Source of the DNA: Saxidomus purpurata
Taxonomy: Eukaryota; Mollusca; Bivalvia; Venerida; Veneridae
Length of the DNA stretch: 64,000 nt
NCBI GenBank assembly: GCA_022818135.1
Contig: JAFMSR010000003.1
Coordinates: forward strand, 33,228,526 to 33,292,525
Reading direction: 5' to 3'
This document shows positions 1 through 12,534 of this stretch, one piece after another (the first letter of the stretch is position 1; every line of letters begins with the position of its first letter). The translations under genes and the position numbers were made by a program. The notes under the pieces were generated by a model. That model was not told the origin of the DNA. It searched no databases and saw only the letters and a list, made by a program, of their open reading frames with translations.

Positions 1-1365
1 TTGGACAGAACCATTCATTGTTTAAAGGGGTGCTCAGTGAAAATTTACTTACTGAATAATGAAATGTGCAGATCATGATCAGACTGCACTCATACACAGA
101 CTGATATCAGAATCCCTTGTTTCCAGCAGGGTAAGGGTCAAACAGTAATTTGGTATGAACTGTAACGTAATCTCTTCCAAAATTTTGACGATATACATAC
201 AAATAAAAAATGACATTAATAAAAACATTCCATCTTTGGTAGATTTATCTGGTTCAACTTGGATTTCAAAAACTTCAGTAGAAAGGAAAAATGATTATCC
301 ATTAAAAATGCAAAAGAAAAACAAAAATCATATATATGAAAATGTACCATGAAAATACAAAACAAGTTTGTAAACAACAAGAGGACTTTTGATGCATGAT
401 AAGAAGAAGAACTGATATTATAAACATATTTTTCTATACACTACTTCATGATTAGAAATTACAGTAAAAAAACTATAAACAAGACATATTTGAAAAACTT
501 AACAGTAAAATTTCTATTTCTTCTACTTTTGTCAAAAGTATACAGACATTTCTAAAATTCTTATCCATACAGGAGCAATTACTTTTGCAATGACTTGTGC
601 AATCTTGATACATGTACACAGCACATTTCCTGATCATTCTGCCCATTATCAAATACAACTATGCCATGTAAGTGTTAGTGGAAACCATTGCGCAAAAAAT
701 CTAACATTGAAAGAATCTACAACTCACAAATCTTTTTTACATCAACTCCAAACAGACTGCTTTGAAAACATTAGATGAACATACAGTCCAAAAACAACTT
801 TACATGAACAATTGTTTTTAAGACCACTCAGCAAGGAAGATAACTCTGCCCTAAAATGAATTAGAAGGGGTGTTCAGTAAGTTTATTTTTGGTTATATCT
901 TTTTCCTATTTTTGATGCTATCTAGGGACTGTATGGGTGGAATTGCAGACCCCACTGCCCAACGTACCAACAATGTGATAAGAAATAGATCTATCTTCTA
1001 AGACCATGAGATAAAGTCATTGGACTGTGAAAGTAAGCGAAAATCAGAGAATTTCTGCTTCAAAATCTGAGTAGGTGAAGTGTCTAGGATAAAACATGCC
1101 TTGCAAAGGCATATACCATAATTCTACCAGGTTAATACCTTCTTCTACATAATAAAATAGAAATAGTTAGAGAAATTACAAATTCTTAAAGATCTGCTTA
1201 CAACTTTATACTAGATGCCCACGTGCAACATGTCGAGCCCGCCATATGTCAAAAGGGCTAACTCCTTACCAAGTAGAGATGGGTCAAAATACACCTAAAT
1301 ATTGGATGTAACATGCATGTTGTACCACAGAAAAGTGGTCTCGATTTTTCTCTACGGCCAGTAAT
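1..1365. other. AT-rich non-coding stretch, no gene recognised
   Basis: Open frames here are short (65 residues or fewer), A/T-rich and show no domain. A short motif, AAGGGGTG(C/T)TCAGT, occurs near 25 and again near 867, suggesting a degenerate repeat, but I cannot delimit it. This lies downstream of the seven-exon minus-strand gene and may be intergenic. Confidence 0.5.
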
Positions 1366-1884
1366 AACAAGAGGGCCATGATGGCCCTTTATCGCTCACC
1401 CGAGTACAACTGCTCACCCGAGTACAACTGCTTTTAACATAAGTGCTAGAAATCATCTTAACAACCTTTCTGACAAATTTCCAGGATATTTGGGCTGAAA
1501 ATGTTACCTCTAGAGTGTTAACAAGGTTTTTCCATATTTGGGCTGTGTGACCTTGTTTTTGACCCCAGGTGACCCATATTAAAACTTGAGCTAGAAATCA
1601 AAGAAACAACCTTTCCGACAAATTTCCAGGATATTTGGGCTGAAAATGTTACCTCTAGAGTGTTAACAAGGTTTTTCCATATTTGGGCTGTGTGACCTAG
1701 TTTTTCATCCGAGATGACCTATATTCGAACTGGTCCAAGTAATTACTGGGACAAACATCCTGACCAAGTTTCATGACAATTGAGGCAAAAATGTGACTAC
1801 TAGAGTGTTAACGAACTAAGTGTGGACGGACGACGGACATTCATCGATCCTAATAGCTCACCCTGAGCCAGCTCAGGTGAGCTA
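1366..1884 (+). repeat. Dispersed element, family G (GGGCC hairpin), 145-bp-type core
   Basis: It begins ACAAGAGGGCCATGATGGCC, a 15-bp palindromic hairpin (GGGCCAT/ATGGCCC), followed by CGCTCACC. It ends with GGACGGACGACGGAC, then a hairpin TAGCTCACC...GGTGAGCTA. The interior has about two copies of the unit containing 'GGATATTTGGGCTGAAAATG' that is amplified in the copy at 3388-4912. The 5' GCTCACC is complementary to the 3' GGTGAGC, a subterminal inverted repeat. I infer a non-autonomous rolling-circle (Helentron-like) element. No coding capacity is seen. Confidence 0.75.
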
Positions 1885-1949
1885 AAAAGTTACAATATAA
1901 GCTATTTATAGTAACAACAAAGGGAAGTAATTCTAAAAACAAGGGTAGC

Positions 1950-2245
1950 CCATGGTGGTGAACATTTGTACTAAGTAACATCAAAATCCCTCCATGCATG
2001 AAGAACAAATGCTACAGACAAAGATATTCTTGACTTTGAACTCTAAGTGTGACCTTGACCTTAGACCTAGGGACCTGGTTCTTGCGCATGACACTCCGTC
2101 TCATGATGGTGAACATTTGTGCCAAGTAACATCAAAATCTCTCCATGCATGAAAAAGATATGGTCCGGACAAAATCGGACAGACGGACGGATGCACGCAC
2201 ATACACCCAACCGCCAAAAATGACAACTGCAAGCGGGCTCGACAA
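1950..2245 (+). repeat. Degenerate dispersed repeat with tandem core and GGAC-rich end
   Basis: Two imperfect copies of a block containing 'GGTGAACATTTGT' and 'AAGTAACATCAAAAT' lie near 1955 and 2108. They are followed by a GACAGACGGACGGATG stretch like the pre-terminal region of the other dispersed elements here. The ends are not clear. Confidence 0.45.
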
Positions 2246-2483
2246 AAATGGTATTATGTATGACAATTTGTCATATTTTGCCATTCTTCAAGTCAAGTAT
2301 GTGACAACATATTTTACTCTGAGGAAGAGAAATCTAGCCCGACATTTCTGTTCCAAATTTACAACAGGTTACCAGTAATACAGGTGTGGTTTAAACATGT
2401 CAAATTAAGCCCTGATTGCCTTGTTTCCTACTCTCTATATTGCTATGGTGTGTACATGCCAAGCAATATGTACAGGAAACAAA

Positions 2484-5143
2484 ACAAGACCTGTCAGTAG
2501 GCCAGCGCGCTCGACTTTTTTCAGTGCTTACCTATAAAACAAAACTTTGTCAGTAAAAAAACCCTAGTATAAATAAGGGCCACAAGTAGCAAGATATTAA
2601 GTCAAGTTATCAAACTTAATCGTTTGATATCCCTGAATACTACAGCAAAGTTTTTAAAATTAATACTTCAAGTTGTTATTGATATATGTACATGACAGTG
2701 CTAGTTGCACAAAAGACTAACTTTTTTAAGTACAAATCAAGAAACATTTTCACAGAGTTATCTTCTCTTGTTTGCAGACAAGTGTCATAATGGTACATAA
2801 GTATTCCAACTTTCAAAGTGATACCTCTAATGGAAAAGTCAACAAGTGGACAAGAATGGGAAATTTTGAAATTTGAATGAAAAGTCAAAAAGCACTATAA
2901 TTGAAATGTAATCCTTGACAGGGTAATCTTTTCCTTCCTGTGTTTGGGAATCATGATGGTAAACAAGTATTCTAACTTTCAAAGTAATATCTCAAACAGT
3001 TTAGTCAAAAACAGGACTCGTACGAAAAACTTAACCAAGATTCTAAGTCAATAAAGGGCCCTTAATTTTTAAAAACATCCTTCACCGAGTTATCTTCTCT
3101 TACCTACAAATGGGGGTAATGATGTTAACAAGCATTCAAAGTTTCAAAGCAATATCTCAAAGGGTTAAGTCAATAAGTGGATTTTATCCATATTCAATGT
3201 ATTTTCCAAGTCGAAAAGAGTACATAAATCTGTCAAAAACCTTGACAGAGTTATGTACTCTTGTCTGTTGATGGAGGAAATGATGATAAATAAGTATTGT
3301 AAGTTTCAAAGCAATATCTGTAACATTTTTTAAATATAGTGGGGTCGTACGAAAAACTTAACCAAGCTCAATACACCTTTTAAGTAAACAAGAGGGCCAT
3401 GATGGCCCTTTATCGCTCACCCGAGTACAACTGCTTTTAACAAAGTTGCTAGAAATCATCGAAACAACCTTTCTGACAATTTCTAGGATATTTGGGCTGA
3501 AAATGTTACCTCTAGAGTGTTAACAAGGTTTTTTCCATATTTGGGCTCTGTGACCTAGTTTTTGACCCAAGATGACCCATATTCGAACTTGAGCTAGAAA
3601 TCAAAGAAACAACCTTTCTGACAAATTTCCAGGATATTTGGGCTGAAAATGTCACCTCTAGAGTATTAACAAGGCTTTTCCATATTTGGGCTCTGTGTCC
3701 TAGTTTTTGACCCCAGATGACCCATATTGAAACTTGAGCTTGAAATCAAAGAAACAACCTTTCTGACAAATTTCAAGGATATTTCGGCTGAAAATGTAAC
3801 ATCTAGAGTGTTAACAAGGTTTTTCCACATTTGGGCTCTGTGACCTAGTTTTTGACCCCAGATGACCCATATTCGAACTTGAACTAGAAATCATCAAAAC
3901 AACCTTTCCGACAAATTTCCAGGATATTTGGGCTGAAAATGTTACCTCTAGAGTGTTAACAAGGTTTTTCCATATTTGGGCTGTGTGACCTAGTTTTTGA
4001 CCCCAGGTGACCCATATTAAAACTTGAGCTAGAAATCAAAGAAACAACCTTTCTGACAAATTTCCAGGATATTTGGGCTGAAAATGTCACCTCTAGAGTA
4101 TTAACAAGGCTTTTCCATATTTGGGCTCTGTGACCTAGTTTTTGACCCCAGATGACCCATATTGAAACTTGAGCTTGAAATCATCGAAACAACCTTTCTG
4201 ACAAATTTCAAGGATATTTCGGCTGAAAATGTAACATCTAGAGTGTTAACAAGGTTTTTCCACATTTGGGCTGTGTGACCTAGTTTTTGACCCCAGATGA
4301 CCCATATTCGAACTTGAGCTAGAAATCATCAAAACAACCTTTCCGACAAATTTCCAGGATATTTGGGCTGAAAATGTTACCTCTAGAGTGTTAACAAGGT
4401 TTTTCCATATTTGGGCTGTGTGACCTAGTTTTTGACCCCAGATGACCCATATTCGAACTTGAGCTAGAAATCATCGAAACAACCTTTCTGACAAATTTCC
4501 AGGATATCTGGGCTGAAAATGTAACATCTAGAGTGTTAACAAGGTTTTTCCATATTTGGGCTGTGTGACCTAGTTTTTGACCACAGGTGACCCATATTAA
4601 AACTTGAGCTAGAAATTAACCAAACAACCTTTCTAACAAATTGCCAGGATATTTGGACTGAAACAGTAGCCTCTAGAGCCTTAACAAGATTTTCTATTTT
4701 TGGGTCATGTGACCTAGTTTTTCAAACAAGATGACCCATATTCGAACTCGTCCGAGTAATTACTGGGACAAACATCCTGACCAAGTTTCGTGACAATTGA
4801 GGCAAAAATGTGACCACTAGAGTGTTGACGAACTAAGTGTGGACGGACGACGGACACAGCACGGACATTCATCGATCCTAATAGCTCACCCTGAGCCAGC
4901 TCAGGTGAGCTACAAAGGGCCATAATTCTGACAAAAACCTTGACAGAGTTATGTACTCTTGTCTGTATATGGAAGTTATGATGGTAAACAAGTATGGTGA
5001 GTTTCAAAGCAATACCTGTAATGGTTTTAAAAGAAAGTGGGGTGGTAAGAAAAACTTTACCAATGTGTGATACCAACACCAATGCCAACACAGACGCTGT
5101 GGCGAGTAGGATGGCTCCCCTTTTCTTCGAAAAGTCGAGCTAA
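2484..5143 (+). repeat. Dispersed element, family S (CTGTC hairpin), interrupted by a family G insertion
   Basis: The start ACAAGACCTGTCAGTAGG corresponds to ACAAGAGCTGTCAGTAGGAC in the copy at 15112, a GCTGTC/GACAGC hairpin. It is followed by GCGCTCGACTTTTT. The 3' end TTCGAAAAGTCGAGCTAA carries the complement of GCTCGACTTTT. The interior consists of diverged ~150-160-bp units containing 'ATGATGGTAAACAAGTATT' and 'CAAAGCAATATCT'. A complete family G element sits inside at 3388-4912, and family S sequence resumes directly after it. Confidence 0.7.
3388..4912 (+). repeat. Family G element with an expanded 145-bp tandem core, nested in family S
   Basis: It has the same termini as the copy at 1366. 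The core is a direct tandem array. The marker AACTTGAGCT (or a one-base variant) recurs at 3586, 3731, 3876, 4021, 4166, 4311, 4456 and 4601, exactly 145 bp apart each time. Sequence variants repeat every third unit (435 bp), for example 'GTCACCTCTAGAGTATTAAC' near 3652 and 4086, so a trimer was duplicated as a block. The end carries the GGACGGACGACGGAC stretch and the TAGCTCACC...GGTGAGCTA hairpin. Confidence 0.85.
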
Positions 5144-7444
5144 AAAGGACTTTGTGCAATACTTCAGTAGCTGCCTACATTGTCCCTAGCATTACCACTA
5201 TGGCATGCTGCCAACTTTGTCCCTAGCATTATCAATATGGCACAACTTTTACCCCTTCAAAAAGATGTCATTGCCTGTGTTAAGAAACATCATACATCAA
5301 CCTTAATTCATATCAACCTCATGCGACACAAGGTTACTTTAGTGCATTTTAATCTTAAAACAACTTACTCGTTTCCATAATATACAAAACTTAAATTACT
5401 ACGTAACAAAAAATAGAGAACAGACAATAGCAGTGCAAAACAATAAAGAAAGGATTAAAACTACATAAAAACAACATAGTCAATTTAAAATTTGAGTATG
5501 AAGATATACGTAATACTGCTGTCCGAACTACAATATTTACAAAATTCTGTTTACAAAAATATTGTTTGTGAAGACGCACACTTGTGATAGTCTGGACCTA
5601 AACACCAAAACTTATTTACACACAAATCACTACAGTAGCACATATAACTGAAAAATTGTAAACGAACTTTACAAAGTTACTCAGTTCACAAAGGAGAAGT
5701 AGAATATTAAACATCATTATATAGCCAAAATCAATCAATATATAACATATGCATAACTTATGAAATATAATTATGTAAACCTGTTTAAAACTATGAAAAA
5801 AGTGTTAATGGTGAAATGTCATATTGTCTATAGAATTATATACCATATCATCTATATTGTACTACATATTATATTACACATTATTAGTGCGAGTTTTCTT
5901 GTTGCTGTGAAAGAGAAAAGTCATAGAAAAATTCACTGAAGGCGATTCATGCTCAAATCAAAGTGCCGTGTCTTGATATAAATGATGACATTTTGTGTGT
6001 TAGGGGATTTGTAATTTACCTCAGAAGAGTTATGCACTTAAAGAAACTACAGATTGAAATTATTATGTACATTGTACTTGTGTAGAAAGTATAAAAAAAG
6101 ATGCAGCAACTGATTTGCATATACATGTATATGTGTATATCAATTCTTGGTCATAACCAGTTTGTCATTTGATAGAATGAGGCATAAAATGCTCAAATAA
6201 AAGTATGTTGAGTTGACGCATAGTACATTAGAAAGGTAATAGCTAGTACTACTGTAAACAATATTGAAGTCTCCCTCTGCGAAATATCATTACATGTACT
6301 TACTTAGATATTTTATGGGACTTCTTTCATATTCTTGACATACCTATTCAGAGGACCTGGTTGCTCCAAAATCCCGTTTATTTTCAGTCAACGTTAAAAC
6401 ACTGATACACATAAAATATATGCAGGATTTAAGTAAAATGTGTTCTTTGCCAAGATATTTCAAATCAAAAATTTATAAAAAGTCTGTCAAATAGTTTCAG
6501 AGACGATAGAATTGCGGTGGTAACTAGTGAACAACTATGGACAACTATGGCTCAGCTCACTGTGGGCCTTATGCCGGGGTGATATGAAAATATATATGAT
6601 ATTCAAAAACAGTTTATACAAGAGAAATTCTATACAAAAATGTACAAAAGTTACAAAAAAACAGTCAAACATGTATGTATACAATACTTCAACAATTAGC
6701 ACTTTTATATATCAGTCACACAATGAGGTATATGGTAACTCTAAAATATCTAAACAAACTTCATCACACTATTAAAATAGCACATAGATATACTAAGGTA
6801 TACATTGATTAGACTTTGTCCCCCAGATACTGATGTCCCCACTTGAAGCCAACTGCGTATATTATCACTTCAATACATTTATGGTAAGTTATGACATGTC
6901 TCATTATCACATATTACTCAGCATAATTCTCAACAATCTCAGCAGAGGATCACCAAAGAATATTTCTGAGAAATCATCTTCAAACCCTTGCATATTGTTT
7001 CAAGCAAAAAGTTTTTCAAAATCTTTTCATTACCACAGCTTCTATGATTCTCAATGAAGTAGATTTTTGTTTAAAAAAGGCTTTGGTCTTCCTCACCAGG
7101 AAAATAAACAAAAAAATTTTGACTTCCCTTCCAAGAAAAGAACATGCACACTGTGTGCAACAGGATTCACAAAGACTAATATACATACATCCAGATAGGA
7201 GCAAATCTATACTCTCTACATTCAAAGTGGAGGTATAAATAATAAAGACATTATGTTTTTGGTTAACTATGCAATGAAGATGCAATGAGAGGGAAATGAA
7301 ACTGGACCGTTCATCCAAACACAAGTTAGTGTTCAGCAAACCCAACTACTGGATATAATCAATTAAACATGAGTCACAATATCTTAAAACAAGTTCCAGT
7401 ACAAAAAGGTATGTGTTAAAAAGATGATGTAAATATCTTAATTC
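5144..7444. other. AT-rich non-coding stretch
   Basis: I see no gene, RNA or delimited repeat. Open frames on both strands are below about 110 residues, contain long A/T-rich or low-complexity segments, and have no recognised domain or flanking splice sites. Confidence 0.5.
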
Positions 7445-7454
7445 AGAATCTGCC

Positions 7455-7685
7455 GCCGTGGCACAATGGTAGCGTGTTCGCCTCAGGATCGAAGGGGGGG
7501 GGGGGGGCCCCGGGTTCGATCCTCTTTCCCCCCCCCGGGTGTTTTTTTTTTTTGGCAGAAAAAAAAAATTTCTCATTTCCTCTCTCTCTTTGAGGTTGAT
7601 TCCATCTAGAATGAGTCTCGAGAGCGATTGATATAAGTTGTAAGAACTTGTTTCGCAATTGAGAATAAATAAATTAGTATAAACT
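7455..7685 (+). mobile_element. tRNA-derived SINE with 10-bp target-site duplication
   Basis: The head GCCGTGGCACAATGGTAGCG carries a Pol III A-box-like TGGCACAATGG, and GGGTTCGATCC is a good B box, placed as in a tRNA. The insertion is flanked by the direct repeat AGAATCTGCC (7445-7454 and 7686-7695). The body contains a C-run, a T-run and a tail ending in an A/T-rich segment with AATAAATAAA. A run of about 15 G precedes the B box, where a tRNA variable region would be, and is probably expanded or missequenced. Short peptides read from its minus strand are artefacts. Confidence 0.8.
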
Positions 7686-7695
7686 AGAATCTGCC

Positions 7696-9621
7696 CCAGA
7701 CAGTGTATTGTACTAAATGTGTTAAACACGCCATTTTAAACAACCAGGTATGACTGCCATTACCTAGAACATTCAATTTGCAAAATATCTCAAATTGTGT
7801 TAAAAATCTAATATTATACATTCTAGAAAACATGGAAAGAAACTGTGATACTTTCATGCAATCCTTGTACAATGTAGTTACAAAGTTTCATTATAAGCAC
7901 AACAGCCAACCTTTTTAGTGATTTACATATATATTAGTTTCAAGCACAAGCTACTCTCTCACAATGTTAGATATCTAAACATATACCAAATGTCACCAAA
8001 GATGAAGCAAACTCAGTAGTTTACTTAGTTTAGATAACATAAATTTATTTGATTCATAGAAAGCTTCAATGGCTTATTCAATCCCTCTCAAAACATTAAT
8101 TCAAAGTGTTATCATGCCAGTAAGAGAGAGGTAGCGAGTTTTTCATTGCTGCTACCCATTTACTTTCTGTGAGTATATTACTGAATATACATATCTAATC
8201 AGTTTATCATTTTGCTCAAGTCATGACAATGAAACTTTAAAAAAAAAAGTTTGTTGATGTTCCAATGTCTGACAATTACTTCTGGTAAATATAAGTTATA
8301 CCATTTCGTCTTCTTTTTATATGACTCGCATTTTTCGTACACTCACCTTTGTTTACTAATGCCAATAAAACAACAAACCCATTTTTTACAAGTTTAAAGT
8401 TCTTTTCATTTATCAAAATCAAAGCAGTTATGCCTCTATGAGAAGTGAGAAATATAATATGAAAATACAACCATATTATAACATTAAGCGATCTATTGTA
8501 ACCTGCCAGAATCAGTTTCAATTTTCTGAGTCTGAAATGAGAAATGTTTTCGAGGTAAATATTCTATATAGAGTAACATCTCATCAGATCTGTAAGAGCA
8601 AGTACATGTAAATATACTCAGACTTTTCCCACTTTGTTTACACGACAGAGAAATGCAAACAACTACTCAGTATTTCTGAATTCAATTCATTTATGAGATA
8701 ACCAAAAAGCAACCTCCCATTCACCTTCTCTGAACAAACCTTTGAAGTAAAGAACAAAAGACAATTGGAAAGTTATTGTTAAACGCTGAAACCATCAGCA
8801 TTACTTTCAACTAAATTCATCGCACCAAGACAAGATAGATCTGATCAAAAGGTGGTCTTTAAGTGACATTTGAATTATAACAAGTGAAAAAAACCAGTGA
8901 CCAGTATGGCCCTTTATCTAAATCTTTATCTACCCAAGTCAACAGCTAAATGATCCCTAAATCATTTGGAGTCACCCTTATTTTAGTACCAATATGCCTA
9001 CTAATTTTAAGTTAACTTAGGCACAAACTTAATAAGCCAAAAACCCTCAGGAGTGATCTGGTGAACCTTACTGCCAAGTGTTATATATGATATTCTTATT
9101 GTCGTAGGGTATATAACCCATAAATGCAAACTGACCCCAGTATGTCTGCCACTGCTATAGCGGAGGATAGGAAAATCACCATTATTCAATGATAAAACAT
9201 GAAAAACATGATAACAATCTGTAAACACTGTTTGTATAATGCAAAAAATTGTACCAATATACATGTATTTACATTCTTATACATATATCACTATATATGA
9301 GAGTTATTTGAAAGACCATTTGCAAAGAAACACATAAAAACTAACAATATTTGTTTTTTATATACAAAAATACAGCCAAATTTACAACAGAAAAAAGATG
9401 CAATGTACATGATTACAAAAAAATGAGAACATCAAACTTTATGAAAATAATCTCTCACTAATTATACAAAAAAAAAAATGGCGAAGGATTTCACTTTGAA
9501 ACAAATACTGGGTATTACAAATTTACCACATTATTTTCAAAATAATTTCTGATTCAAAACATTAGAACATTCTACATTATTCTGTTTTCAATAAATGAAT
9601 TTGTTAGAAAAGTAAACATAA
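7696..9621. other. AT-rich non-coding stretch
   Basis: No gene or clear repeat is visible. Frames are short and A/T-driven. Confidence 0.5.
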
Positions 9622-10721
9622 ACAAGAGGGCCATGATGGCCCTATATCGCTCACCTGACTACCATTTGCTATAATAAAAGGGGTCATGATTCTAACATAA
9701 TTCGTAGAGGTCCACTACACAATGCTAAGTAACATTTTGAATATCTATTATCTGCCTGTCGGCCTTGAATTTTCTTAAAGTTTTCCATATATAAGCCTGT
9801 GTGAAATCAAGTGCTTTCCCCCCTCCCGGGAAGGGTCAATTTTAATAATTTGAAGGGTCAATTTTCATAGTTTGAACAATCTTGGTAGAGATCCACTAGA
9901 CAATGCCACATGCTAAATAGCTAAGCTCTGGGCCTTGTGGTTTCAGAGAAGAAGATTTTTTAAGTTTTTCCTATAAAAGCCTATGTAAAACCAAGTAACC
10001 CCTCCATGGGGTCAATTTTGACCCAGGGCTCATAATTTGAACAATCTTGGTAGAGGTCCACTACACAATGCCATATGCTAAATATCTAAGCTCTATCCTT
10101 GTGGTTTAAGAGAAGAAGATTTTTTAAGTTTTTCCTATATAAGCCTATGTAAAACCAAGTGACCCCCCGGGCAGGGTCAATTTTGACCCGGGGCTCATAA
10201 TTTGAACAATCTTGGTACAAGTCCACTAGACAATGCCACATGCTAAATATCTAAGCTCTATGCCTTGTGGCTTCAGAGTAGAAGATTTTTATAGTTTTTC
10301 CTATTTGTTGCCATAGCACCCAGAGTTCTGCATGGAATGCAAAAACTAAGCGACCACCCTTGCGGGGTCAATTTTGACCCAGGAGTCATAATTTGAACAA
10401 TCTTGGTAGAGGTCCACTAGACAATGCTACATGCAAAATATCTAAGCTCTAGGCCTTGTGGTTTCAGAGAAGAAGATTTTTTAAGTTTTTCCTATTTGTT
10501 GCCATAGCACCCAGAAAGTTCTGCATGGAATGGAATTCTTTGAACAACTTTGATAGAGCTTCCTAAGAAGAACATCCCTGAAAAGTTTCATCAACATTGG
10601 CCCAGTGGTTTCAGAGGAGGTGTCGTTTGAAGGAAATGGTGAGATGGACGGACGGACAGACGTACGACAGCCGGAAAGTGATCTTAATATTCACTCTGGC
10701 ACTTTGTGCCAGATGAGCTAA
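9622..10721 (+). repeat. Family G element with a different tandem core
   Basis: It has the same 5' hairpin start as the copies at 1366 and 3388 (ACAAGAGGGCCATGATGGCC, then CGCTCACCTGA) but an unrelated interior. Units of about 164-192 bp contain 'GGTCCACTAGACAATGC', 'TCTAAGCTCTA' and 'GGGTCAATTTTGACCC'. Marker positions are near 9695, 9881, 10045, 10213 and 10405. The 3' part has GGACGGACGGACAGACG, then a hairpin around CTGGCACTTTGTGCCAGATG and GAGCTAA. Shared ends with a different core is the key observation. Confidence 0.8.
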
Positions 10722-11282
10722 AAGCTTAATTATTTCATTTTTGTTTTGTTTTAACTATACATGTTCAATTATCTTCCATTTCAAGATAAAATGGACTGCC
10801 AATTTCCAGCATAGATGAAAAAAAATCTGTAGTATTGCACATATCTTCTACTTCATAGGTATAATAAGTATATATCTGTGTAAAAAACAGAGCGGAAAAG
10901 GAAATGTTTGCATCAAATGTATCTCGTCATTTCATGATATAAAGATGGACGCAAGACAAAACAATGAAAACTAATGAGAATTGAGACCACGGCACACATT
11001 TCTTAAACATACAGCATTAGTGCTCTATGTAATTACTTAGTATTTTACAGCATTATTTATTAATGTAATATATAGCTATAAAGAACCATTGTTAGCTGAA
11101 AGCCAAAGAAAAACAAATGACAGTCATATAAAGCATTTTCCAACATCTATTTACAGAACTATTTGCTAGAGTATAGTACTAACATAAATTCTGTGCAAAT
11201 ATTTTTGTACTCTTGTGTTTATAACACTCCAGACTGACAAGGACATATTTAACCATTACCCTGCTAAACTTCTGAAACAGAT

Positions 11283-11516
11283 AAGTCCATGTTTGGGCTG
11301 TGAGTTGTTGTTGTATGAGTATTCCAACCGTATTTTGGTCAGTTTAACAGGCGGTTCATTTACCTAACCATTGTTCCTGGGAAGAACCAGTACTAGACTC
11401 CTATCCTCCATAAGGAACTGCCAACTCTCTCACATAGATACATGGTCAGTAGCAGGCCATGACCCATGAATCTGTGAAAGGTTACAGCGATTAACCACTC
11501 CACCATGGAGGCGGAC
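11283..11516 (-). mobile_element. SINE-like element, family B (CAACAACAAC tail)
   Basis: Read on the minus strand it starts with a tRNA-like head (CATGGTGGAGTGGTTAATCG, an A-box-like stretch), has a degenerate B box, then a body with 'AGGATAGGAGTCTAGTACTG', and ends in CAACAACAACTC. Related copies lie at 16105-16310, 29735-29975 and 43413-43510. No target-site duplication was recognised. Confidence 0.55.
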
Positions 11517-12002
11517 TTTTTTAGGCTGAACTATTAATTGTTCACAGAGGTACATACTGAAAACTTACTAACTGGATAGCGTACAGATAGCATGATAGTA
11601 CTTCAGGACTTTAGACTAAATTCAAAGTCAACAAGGGCCATAATTTGCTCAAAACAAGAGATCTGATTTTTTGACCTTTTAAAGGTAACAAAGTTTCAAG
11701 AAACTTTGTTACTGAATTTTCCAGATAGTATCGGTTTCAACTGCCTCAAGTTCCGTCCTAGAGGACTGAAGAGTATCTCAAAAAACTGTTTCCTTTCTCT
11801 GTCAGCTTATTTCTCTTTCTTACAGCACTATTTGGCAGAAAATGATAGGGAACTGCAGTATACATCAACACTGAAAATTACACAATGCTAATACATGTAC
11901 ATAGACTACTAACAAAAATTCACACCCATATTGGTCACCAGAAACAGTAGAAGTTACATGAATGTTACATGTACGATATTATACAGTGCTACATGAGTAG
12001 AG

Positions 12003-12008
12003 TTTATT
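12003..12008 (-). promoter_or_regulatory. Candidate poly(A) signal for the seven-exon gene
   Basis: TTTATT on the plus strand reads AATAAA on the minus strand, about 530 nt past the stop codon at 12535. It is the nearest perfect hexamer I noticed. Others lie further on, for example at 11056-11061. The intervening sequence 12009-12534 is then the 3'UTR. AATAAA is common by chance in such AT-rich DNA. Confidence 0.3.
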
Positions 12009-12534
12009 AGCAAAAAGAAACCAAAGTCAAGAACAGAAACTTATCATATCACAGACACTGAGGCTATGTTAGTACTTCCTTGATTTAGGAAACAGTCAGT
12101 TAAAAATGAATCATTGAAACAGACTTTGGAATAAGGTCACAACAATCTTTTTAAAATCTTGTGTACTAGACATCAGAAAAAGCTTAGCTTTTCATTATCT
12201 TTTTTTATACAATAACTGCCCTCTATGCATGTGTTGGGGTAAAACTTATCTGCAAACAGTACTGTTTCTTAAAACTCCATTGACAATCCAGCATTAGTAG
12301 CTATTATTTACAGACCTGTTAAAGCAGGATAAATGCTAGCTTCTTAAACACTAATTAAGCCTGACTCTATATAACACATGAATAAGTGGTCCCTGGACTG
12401 CAAAGGTATACATGGACGTATATCATGTAAAATAGAAGTTTCTCTGTGCAGAAGTTCACAGTAACAAGCGCTATATAGATCTTACTGCTTTAAAAGTACC
12501 AATAAAAATTATCAGTTTGACAGCAAGGTACACT

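Noticed and set aside
7346..7729. Minus-strand 127-residue frame with GGERGSNPGPPPPP
   Set aside because: It reads through the poly-G/C run and B box of a SINE; the Pro/Gly tract is homopolymer translation.
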